Origin: MKRK01 sp001896915
GTDB lineage: Bacteria > Bacillota > Clostridia > Oscillospirales > Acutalibacteraceae
Assembly: GCA_937973935.1 (NCBI GenBank)
Contig: CALJJF010000254.1
Coordinates: 1-5,592 of the forward strand
Direction: 5' to 3'
Length of the DNA stretch: 5,592 bases
Below are positions 1 through 4,366 of this stretch, one piece after another. The stretch's first letter is position 1. Every line of letters starts with the position of its first letter. The translations under genes and the position numbers were made by a program. The notes beneath the pieces are model-generated. The model had not been told where the DNA came from and did not search any database. It saw nothing but the letters and a program-made list of their open reading frames with translations.

Positions 1-903
1 ATCCCGGGTACGGTAACGAATGAGCGGCAGGGCTTCTTTTGTGATACAGGGGAACACCAGCTCGCCCATTTCGCCCTCCCGCAAAACCTCGCCGGTGTCC
101 GGGTCAATGATTTCCGGGATGAAATGGTCATCCGCCACATGGAGACCGCAGCCATGCTCACAGCCCATGGACACACCGGGACCGACGATTTCACTAAGCC
201 CGTAAATATCATAGGCCTTGATCCCAAGACGCTGTTCGATCTCGTTTCTCATTTCCTCGCTCCAGGGCTCGGCGCCGAAAATGCCGATACGAAGCTTTAA
301 ATCTTCAAGTTGAATCCCCTGATCTTTCAATTCGTCAGCGATATACAAAGCGTAGGACGGGGTGCAGCACAAAACCGTCGCCCCAAAATCCTTCAATAGC
401 TGAATCTGTCTTGCGGTGTTGCCGCCGGAAACAGGAATGACAGTAGCGCCCACACGCTCAGCTCCGTAGTGAAGACCGAGACCGCCCGTGAACAAGCCGT
501 AGCCATAGGCAACATGCACAATGTCCTTTTTGGTTACACCGGCAATGGTCAATGCCCTTGCCAGACATTCGGACCACATAGCAATATCGTTTTCGGTGTA
601 GCCCACAACGGTTTGCTTGCCTGTTGTCCCCGAGGACGCATGCACTCTCACAACCTCGTCAAGCGGGACGGCAAAGGTGCCGAAGGGGTAATTGTCCCTC
701 AGATCGGTTTTGTATGTAAAGGGAAGCTTGCAAAGATCATCCACACTCTTGATATCCTCCGGCGTGATGCCTGCCGCTTTCATTTTTTCGGCATAATACG
801 GTACATTTTCATATACCCTTTTGACCGTGCTTATCAATCGTTCGCTCTGCGTTTTTTTGATTTTTTCTCTGTCTGCGCATTCAATCTCATTCCATACCGA
901 CAT
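1..903 (-). CDS. paaK: Phenylacetate-CoA ligase, 3' part outside the window
   Basis: Adenylate-forming enzyme that activates phenylacetate (or a related aryl acid) to its CoA thioester with ATP, in the cytoplasm. The visible 301 residues are the N-terminal two thirds of a family usually about 430 aa long, and the frame runs off the left edge. Recognised motifs: the phosphate-binding loop SSGTTGKQT (residues 90-98), the family signature YGYGLFTGGLGLHYGAE (133-149), FGAEPWSEE (209-217), the adenylate-binding YGLSEIVGPG (234-243), and RYRTRD (296-301), where the window ends just before the hinge. The ATG at 903 follows GAGGG with a 7-base gap, and a consensus promoter lies upstream. In anaerobic Clostridia such ligases often sit near indolepyruvate:ferredoxin oxidoreductase genes and handle aryl acids from aromatic amino acids. 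That is family knowledge; the downstream neighbours are not visible. Exact substrate unknown. Confidence 0.94.
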   Translation of the reverse strand, partial: MSVWNEIECADREKIKKTQSERLISTVKRVYENVPYYAEKMKAAGITPEDIKSVDDLCKLPFTYKTDLRDNYPFGTFAVPLDEVVRVHASSGTTGKQTVVGYTENDIAMWSECLARALTIAGVTKKDIVHVAYGYGLFTGGLGLHYGAERVGATVIPVSGGNTARQIQLLKDFGATVLCCTPSYALYIADELKDQGIQLEDLKLRIGIFGAEPWSEEMRNEIEQRLGIKAYDIYGLSEIVGPGVSMGCEHGCGLHVADDHFIPEIIDPDTGEVLREGEMGELVFPCITKEALPLIRYRTRD

Positions 904-963
904 AGATAAACCCTCATTTCTTTTGTATATAAAGTATAGATTATTCTGTTTTACATAGTAAAA

Positions 964-992
964 ATTATAACATTTTGACTCATTCTTGTCAA
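964..992 (-). promoter_or_regulatory. Consensus sigma-A promoter of paaK with embedded inverted repeat
   Basis: On the minus strand TTGACA (992-987) is followed after exactly 17 bases by TATAAT (969-964), and TG one base before the -10 makes it also an extended -10. This matches consensus at every position. Transcription should start near 957, giving a leader of about 54 bases. The -35 and the adjoining spacer form the inverted repeat TTGAC-N8-GTCAA (975-992), a typical place for a repressor to bind. The promoter is seen directly; the repressor is inferred. Confidence 0.85.
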
Positions 993-1004
993 TTGATTTC
1001 TTGT

Positions 1005-1026
1005 TTGCTTTAAACCGTTAAAGCAA
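1005..1026. repeat. Perfect 9-bp inverted repeat upstream of the paaK promoter
   Basis: TTGCTTTAA-N4-TTAAAGCAA is a perfect palindrome with a 4-base centre. It begins 12 bases upstream of the paaK -35. It is AT-rich and has no T-run after it on either strand, so an intrinsic terminator for the 196-aa gene is unlikely. Its size and position fit an operator or activator site better. Function is inferred only. Confidence 0.5.
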
Positions 1027-1046
1027 TGATCAAGGCTTACCCGAGA

Positions 1047-1090
1047 CAATGGCAGAAAAAGCACTGCATGTCTTTTTCGGTTCTCCATTG
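1047..1090. repeat. Interrupted hairpin downstream of the 196-aa gene
   Basis: Nested inverted arms CAATGG (1047-1052) with CCATTG (1085-1090) and GAAAAAG (1055-1061) with CTTTTTC (1072-1078) enclose a 10-base loop. The mismatched spacers between the arms (2 and 6 bases) make an imperfect stem. It lies 41 bases beyond the stop codon of the 196-aa gene and could act as a weak terminator or an mRNA 3'-end structure. There is no clean U-tract after it. Confidence 0.35.
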
Positions 1091-1130
1091 GTGGTAAATG
1101 CACACACTATATTCATTCATTGTTTCTGTT

Positions 1131-1721
1131 TCAATCTACTAATGTCTTTTGTCTTTCCTTTTCCCTATGATGGTCCTCCAGCATGCCGTTCAGATTGTCC
1201 GCCACAAACTGCTGAGCCTCTTTGGTGTATAATATCACCGTATATTGCCCGTATTGACCTGTCCGAACCTCGGAGGTAATGCCAATGGTTACCGACTGTC
1301 CGTTTGTGAACTTTACCCGTTTGTTTTTTGCATCGGTGCCCTCATCCAGAAAGCCCTTTTCAACCAGCCAGGTGGTAATGGGAGTCAGGGTCAGATATTT
1401 CATTTGTTCGTCAGTGATGGTTTCATTGATTCGCTTCACCAGTTCGCTGACGGGGATTGGCTTTTCCGAAAACGCAAGCCGGCTTTTCATTGCCTCTGTC
1501 AGCGTAAAATCCAGCTTTTTATCCTGATTGCGTCTTCCCACGGCTCCGCCGTTGCGGATTACTTGCTGCAGGATTTCCGCCACATACTGAAAACAGCGGG
1601 ACAGACGGTCATTGTTCAGCGCCGTGTCCTGCTGAAGGGTAGTATCTGTCAATGGGTCAATTCCTTGTGCCAGCTTATTGATATAATCGTATGCACGTTT
1701 TGTTTTCTCTAGCTCTGTCAT
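1131..1721 (-). CDS. Uncharacterised 196-aa protein with winged-helix-like C-terminal half
   Basis: I cannot name a function. The ATG at 1721 is supported by GGAGG ten bases upstream and a good promoter (1748-1776). The N-terminal part (1-60) is helical and carries the stretch LNNDRLSRCFQYVAEILQQV (35-54), which looks like a conserved helix. A basic linker (about 61-70) follows. Residues 88-128 (PIPVSELVKRIN, then TPITTWLVEKGFLDE) resemble a helix-turn-helix. The following strands (134-165, KRVKFTNGQSVTIGI and YGQYTVILY) could form a wing. The C-terminus (180-193) is highly charged. There is no signal peptide or membrane segment. The pattern resembles uncharacterised proteins of roughly 190 aa that I recall from gut Firmicutes, but I cannot verify this here. 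Transcribed divergently from the Nudix gene. A DNA-binding role is inference. Confidence 0.82.
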   Translation of the reverse strand: MTELEKTKRAYDYINKLAQGIDPLTDTTLQQDTALNNDRLSRCFQYVAEILQQVIRNGGAVGRRNQDKKLDFTLTEAMKSRLAFSEKPIPVSELVKRINETITDEQMKYLTLTPITTWLVEKGFLDEGTDAKNKRVKFTNGQSVTIGITSEVRTGQYGQYTVILYTKEAQQFVADNLNGMLEDHHREKERQKTLVD

Positions 1722-1747
1722 CCTTGCCGCACCTCCGTTTTTCCTTT

Positions 1748-1776
1748 ATTATACCGTATTATTTTACATAATTCAA
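1748..1776 (-). promoter_or_regulatory. Promoter of the 196-aa protein gene
   Basis: On the minus strand TTGAAT (1776-1771), a 17-base spacer and TATAAT (1753-1748) match sigma-A consensus except for two bases of the -35. The start site should fall near 1741, leaving a leader of about 20 bases that holds the GGAGG ribosome-binding site. It is back to back with the Nudix promoter. Confidence 0.72.
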
Positions 1777-1807
1777 CAGGATTGCTGTGGATTTGCATGC
1801 AACACTG

Positions 1808-1816
1808 TGTTATAAT
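1808..1816 (+). promoter_or_regulatory. Extended -10 promoter of the Nudix gene
   Basis: TGT followed by TATAAT gives a consensus extended -10. No good -35 lies at 16-18 bases (TGGATT at 1788-1793 is poor), so the TG motif would have to compensate. The predicted start near 1823 leaves a leader of only about 15 bases before the GTG codon. Confidence 0.55.
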
Positions 1817-1825
1817 GCTTTTATC

Positions 1826-1831
1826 GGAGGG
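1826..1831 (+). promoter_or_regulatory. Ribosome-binding site that sets the Nudix start
   Basis: GGAGGG ends directly against ATG 1832 but lies 6 bases from GTG 1838. The spacing therefore favours GTG 1838 as the start, over both ATG 1832 and an upstream in-frame GTG at 1787 that would lie upstream of the -10. Confidence 0.7.
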
Positions 1832-1837
1832 ATGAAA

Positions 1838-2344
1838 GTGGCAGAGCTTTGGGATATATACGACGAAAACAGGAGCTTGACCGGTCGAACACTGGAGCGG
1901 GGCATGCCCTTGCAAGAAGGGGAGTATCATCTTGTGGCAGACATCTGGACCGTTACCCCGGACAAGAAAATACTATTATCCAGACGTCATCCTCATAAGC
2001 CTTACGGCGGCTACTGGGAATGCACCGGCGGATCCGTCATCGCAGGGGAGAACAGCATGGGCGGCGCATGGCGGGAATTGTTTGAGGAAGTGGGCATTGC
2101 GGTGAACCCGGAAGAGCTGATTCCTATATTAAGCTTTCCTTTTTTCAATCGGCTGGTGGATACTTATCTGGTCATAAAGGATGTTTCCCTTGACCGTCTG
2201 GATTTGCAGGCTGAGGAGGTCACCGATGCCATGCTTGTCACGCTTTCGCAGTTCATGCTTCTATATCATGAAGGATTATTTCATCCGATATTGACACAGC
2301 GATGGAAACTCTATGAGGAAAAGCTCACGGCTTATTTAATATAA
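1838..2344 (+). CDS. Nudix hydrolase family protein
   Basis: Predicted cytoplasmic hydrolase of a nucleoside-diphosphate-linked substrate, 168 aa from the chosen GTG start. The Nudix box is complete: G65-x5-E71-x7-R79-E80-L-F-E83-E84-V-G86-I87, including the REUxEE glutamates that bind the catalytic metal. The N-terminus (ELWDIYDENRSLTGR, residues 3-17, then RG and EYHLVADIW to about 37) is typical of the subgroup of Nudix proteins that resemble isopentenyl-diphosphate isomerase, such as YfcD-like proteins. Substrate cannot be inferred; that subgroup is largely uncharacterised and the similarity does not by itself mean isomerase activity. Its own promoter precedes it and a strong hairpin follows, so it is probably monocistronic. 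Start: if ATG 1832 is used instead the protein gains two residues. Confidence 0.92.
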   Translation: MAELWDIYDENRSLTGRTLERGMPLQEGEYHLVADIWTVTPDKKILLSRRHPHKPYGGYWECTGGSVIAGENSMGGAWRELFEEVGIAVNPEELIPILSFPFFNRLVDTYLVIKDVSLDRLDLQAEEVTDAMLVTLSQFMLLYHEGLFHPILTQRWKLYEEKLTAYLI

Positions 2345-2355
2345 TCATGGAAACG

Positions 2356-2390
2356 CCGCCCCATTGGTCATGGCTTGACCAATGGGGCGG
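2356..2390 (+). terminator. Intrinsic terminator after the Nudix gene
   Basis: A perfect 15-bp GC-rich stem (CCGCCCCATTGGTCA and its complement) with a 5-base loop starts 11 bases beyond the Nudix stop codon. It is followed by a somewhat broken T-rich stretch, GTCCTTTGTTTT. The stem is very stable; the U-tract is imperfect, so some read-through into the hsp20 gene is possible. Confidence 0.8.
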
Positions 2391-2407
2391 GTCCTTTGTT
2401 TTCTGCA

Positions 2408-2413
2408 TATAAT
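2408..2413 (+). promoter_or_regulatory. Candidate -10 of the hsp20 gene
   Basis: TATAAT lies 31 bases before the GTG start. No recognisable -35 is found at 16-18 bases, where the terminator stem lies. No CIRCE element (TTAGCACTC-N9-GAGTGCTAA) is visible. The call rests on the -10 alone; an alternative sigma factor, an activator or read-through are other possibilities. Confidence 0.35.
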
Positions 2414-2431
2414 GTAAATAGAAAAGACGAA

Positions 2432-2437
2432 GAGGTG
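2432..2437 (+). promoter_or_regulatory. Ribosome-binding site that sets the hsp20 start
   Basis: GAGGTG lies 6 bases before GTG 2444. The longer in-frame reading from ATG 2375 would start inside the terminator hairpin, upstream of the -10, so it is not used. Confidence 0.7.
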
Positions 2438-2443
2438 GGAATT

Positions 2444-2881
2444 GTGGAAAACAAAAACGGTATGGGCTTATTCGGAACCCGGTTCGGGGGTTTTCCTGAC
2501 AAGCTGGTTTCTGAATTTCTGGACGGGAGCTTGTTTTCGTCCCTCAATATTTTCAGTTTTAAAACGGACATCAGGGAAACCGACGATGCATATATCATTG
2601 ATGCCGAAATCCCGGGTATCGGGAAAAACAAGGTTGACATCAAGGTTGAGGAGGATACTCTCACCATCATTGCCAATGTGGAGGAGCGAAGGGAGCAAAG
2701 CGATGAAAGTGGCTATTATATCCGAAAGGAACGAAAAATGGGAACCATGCAGCGCAGCTTTTCCCTGGAAGACATCAATGCGGATAAAATCAAAGCAGAA
2801 ATGAACAACGGCGTGCTAACGGTCATTTGTCCAAAAAAGGAGGGTATGAGAAAGAGCGGAAAAAGAATTGATATTACCTAA
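2444..2881 (+). CDS. Small heat-shock protein, Hsp20/alpha-crystallin family
   Basis: ATP-independent cytoplasmic holdase that binds unfolding proteins and keeps them for refolding by DnaK/ClpB. The 145 aa from GTG 2444 match the usual 140-150 aa of Firmicutes Hsp20. A short Phe/Gly-rich N-terminal arm (1-37) precedes the alpha-crystallin domain (about 38-132), which starts at FKTDIRETDDAYIIDAEIPGI (39-59). Near its end are RSFSLEDINADKIKAEMNNG (104-123) and the conserved A-x4-GVL (118-125). The C-terminal tail has the I-x-I motif (RIDIT, 141-145) that docks onto a neighbouring dimer during oligomer assembly. All family hallmarks are present. It ends 48 bases from the convergent WYL gene, with no clear hairpin in the gap. 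Confidence 0.95.
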   Translation: MENKNGMGLFGTRFGGFPDKLVSEFLDGSLFSSLNIFSFKTDIRETDDAYIIDAEIPGIGKNKVDIKVEEDTLTIIANVEERREQSDESGYYIRKERKMGTMQRSFSLEDINADKIKAEMNNGVLTVICPKKEGMRKSGKRIDIT

Positions 2882-2929
2882 TATATTACATTCCAAATAG
2901 GATTTTGGTGATCAATCTTGTTTCAACGG

Positions 2930-3916
2930 TCATTCATATAAGTCCATGGCTGACAAAAGAGTGGTTTTATACTCCTCAATCACTGATGGGGGTGAAATGA
3001 TTTTTGCTTTGTTCCCAAACTGAAACAGCCAGCCGAAAAAGGTAGGGCTGATTGCGATATCCAGCCGCACGGCAAAATGGATATCGTTGATTTTCTCAAT
3101 GAAAATATCCTTGCCGAACCGATCAATCACAACATTGATCAGTGAATTTTGAAACAGGATCTTCACCCTTTGCTCCTGTCCCGAGAACATGCTGAATACC
3201 TTTTTGGAGTAGTCGGCAACATTGAACTGCTCATTGCCGATGATGTTCATTCTGTTCTCCAGGGTGATTTCGATCTGTTCCATTTTATCCACGCGGAAAT
3301 GGGACAGGTCGTTGTACTTTTCGTAAAACCCGATGAGATAATAATTTTCGTCATCCCAGGAAAGCGCATAGGGACTGACAATGTATTTCTCCCCCTCACG
3401 CCGGTATTGCTTTTCTTTGTCCACTGTATACTGAAAATACTTGAACGCAATTTGCTTGTTTTGTGCAATTGCAGTATGTATGGTGTCTACATTATAATAA
3501 ATCTGCTCATTCATGGTTTTGACCCGGTTGGTAACAAAAACCTGGCGCTGCAGCTTTTTGGCTTGATGAACCCCGGCAAAGCCTTCTATTTTTTTGATCA
3601 GCTCATTTGACTTTTTCACCGTGATGAATTTCGAGGACGCCACAGCGTCTGCCAAGAGCTTCAGCTCCGGCAGCTCAAACTCCCTGCTTGCAATGAAATA
3701 ATCGTAGGTTTTGCTCTTACGCACGGCGATATCCAGCCCGAATTGTCTGAGAATTTCAAGGTCATCGTAGATAGACTTCCGTTCGGCAGAAATCCCGTAT
3801 TGTGACAGCTCTTCAATCATCTCATTCACGGTCATCGTATGCTCTTCATCGGTTTTGTCCTGAAGAATTTTCATGAGATATAAAAGCTTCAGTTTTTGAT
3901 AATTGCCCTTTGGCAT
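2930..3916 (-). CDS. WYL-domain transcriptional regulator (YafY-like)
   Basis: DNA-binding regulator of 328 aa with the standard three-part layout. There is an N-terminal helix-turn-helix (about 8-62, with ISAERKSIYDDLEILRQFGLDI at 42-63 as recognition region), a WYL sensor domain (about 145-220), and a C-terminal WCX extension (about 245-322). In the WYL core the name-giving tripeptide reads YYL (192-194), a tolerated aromatic swap, and the basic motif HFRVDKM (206-212) is intact. WYL domains are thought to bind nucleic acids or small ligands, and many regulators of this type act in phage defence or DNA-damage responses; nothing here identifies this one's targets. The ribosome-binding site is modest (AGGGAAGTGA, a few bases before ATG 3916). 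The gene lies 48 bases downstream of the 59-aa ORF and probably shares its transcript. Confidence 0.92.
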   Translation of the reverse strand: MPKGNYQKLKLLYLMKILQDKTDEEHTMTVNEMIEELSQYGISAERKSIYDDLEILRQFGLDIAVRKSKTYDYFIASREFELPELKLLADAVASSKFITVKKSNELIKKIEGFAGVHQAKKLQRQVFVTNRVKTMNEQIYYNVDTIHTAIAQNKQIAFKYFQYTVDKEKQYRREGEKYIVSPYALSWDDENYYLIGFYEKYNDLSHFRVDKMEQIEITLENRMNIIGNEQFNVADYSKKVFSMFSGQEQRVKILFQNSLINVVIDRFGKDIFIEKINDIHFAVRLDIAISPTFFGWLFQFGNKAKIISPPSVIEEYKTTLLSAMDLYE

Positions 3917-3964
3917 TGCTTCACTTCCCTGTGATCCCCAATCCCTGAAACAGAGAAATCAGGA

Positions 3965-4144
3965 TTAATAGGCCTTGCGGGTCTGATACCCGTAATAATA
4001 TCGGTCAAACTCCACAATATCGGCTTTTTTCGTTTCCCGGGGAGCTTGAACATCACCGGAAATATTGGTGACCTTGTATCGGTCAAAGCGCTTACTGCCG
4101 ATTTGATATTTTGTTATGGTCAAGTCAAAAAATATCTTCTCCAT
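3965..4144 (-). CDS. Small 59-aa protein of unknown function upstream of the WYL gene
   Basis: ATG at 4144, TAA at 3967-3965. Not recognised. The product is polar and aromatic-rich: it begins MEKIFFDLTI, contains KRFDRYKVTN (18-27) and VEFDRYYYGY (44-53), so the tetrapeptide FDRY occurs twice, and ends in QTRKAY. It has no signal peptide, membrane segment or cysteine. It was chosen over an overlapping 65-codon frame because it has an ATG, a nearby AAAGGA (about 12 bases upstream, rather far), a candidate promoter, ordinary codon use, and fills the space between promoter and WYL gene. It could be a small partner or ligand-sensing accessory of the regulator, or a leader peptide. Those roles are guesses; that it is translated is likely but not certain. 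Confidence 0.65.
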   Translation of the reverse strand: MEKIFFDLTITKYQIGSKRFDRYKVTNISGDVQAPRETKKADIVEFDRYYYGYQTRKAY

Positions 4145-4159
4145 CTATCTTGCCATCCT

Positions 4160-4210
4160 TTCTATGCCGGTTTGGAAGTCTTCTTTTATGATTCTTATCA
4201 TAGCATAGAA
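4160..4210 (-). promoter_or_regulatory. Potential folded leader of the 59-aa/WYL operon
   Basis: The arms TTCTATGC and GCATAGAA (8 bp, 4203-4210 and 4160-4167) enclose a perfect 6-bp hairpin TATGAT-AAGA-ATCATA (4187-4202, minus-strand sense) that abuts the outer arm. If transcribed from the promoter at 4239-4267, this structure would lie in the 5' leader. Its 3' arm touches the AAAGGA ribosome-binding site, so folding could limit translation of the 59-aa ORF. It matches no riboswitch class I know. Confidence 0.4.
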
Positions 4211-4238
4211 GGTGTACGATAAAACGGATTGTAATTCT

Positions 4239-4267
4239 ATTTTACTATACTTTGTATAAAAAGTTAA
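4239..4267 (-). promoter_or_regulatory. Candidate promoter of the 59-aa/WYL operon with central palindrome
   Basis: Minus strand TTAACT (4267-4262), a 17-base spacer and TAAAAT (4244-4239): four of six and five of six matches to consensus. The spacer holds the perfect palindrome TATAC-AAA-GTATA (4246-4258), a classic place for a repressor, possibly the WYL protein itself. A second possible -10, TATGAT (4202-4197), lacks a partner -35. Confidence 0.5.
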
Positions 4268-4320
4268 GCATTTATTACAGTATCGGGTGAAGAAACAAAA
4301 ACGATTCCTGATTTCATAGA

Positions 4321-4356
4321 AAAACAGGCTTTATCTCGAAAGATAAAGCCTGTTTT
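4321..4356 (-). terminator. Intrinsic terminator of the dockerin protein gene
   Basis: A perfect 16-bp stem (AAAACAGGCTTTATCT with its complement) is capped by a 4-base loop. Read on the minus strand it starts 10 bases beyond the TAA stop and ends in TTTTT, the usual form of a Rho-independent terminator. It also separates this gene from the WYL operon, which is transcribed in the same direction. Confidence 0.9.
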
Positions 4357-4366
4357 GTTCCGGTAA

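Noticed and set aside
469..909. Plus-strand open frame of 146 codons opposite paaK
   Set aside because: Antisense to a clearly recognised paaK frame, with a Cys/His-rich unlikely composition and no ribosome-binding site.
1245..1712. Plus-strand open frame of 155 codons opposite the 196-aa gene
   Set aside because: Shadow of the minus-strand gene, which has a promoter and ribosome-binding site; this frame has neither.
1787..1837. Longer N-terminus for the Nudix protein
   Set aside because: The upstream GTG lies before the extended -10 and the ribosome-binding site; family similarity begins at ELWDIYDE.
2375..2443. Longer N-terminus for Hsp20 from ATG 2375
   Set aside because: It would be encoded by the terminator hairpin, and GAGGTG points to GTG 2444.
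3149..3610. Plus-strand open frame of 153 codons opposite the WYL gene
   Set aside because: Antisense to an intact WYL regulator; no start signals.
3889..4086. Minus-strand 65-codon frame overlapping the WYL start
   Set aside because: Starts at TTG without a ribosome-binding site, is Pro/Arg-rich, and conflicts with the better supported 59-aa frame.
4160..4210. Known riboswitch or T-box in the WYL-operon leader
   Set aside because: Too short and lacking any conserved core I recognise; only inverted repeats are supported.
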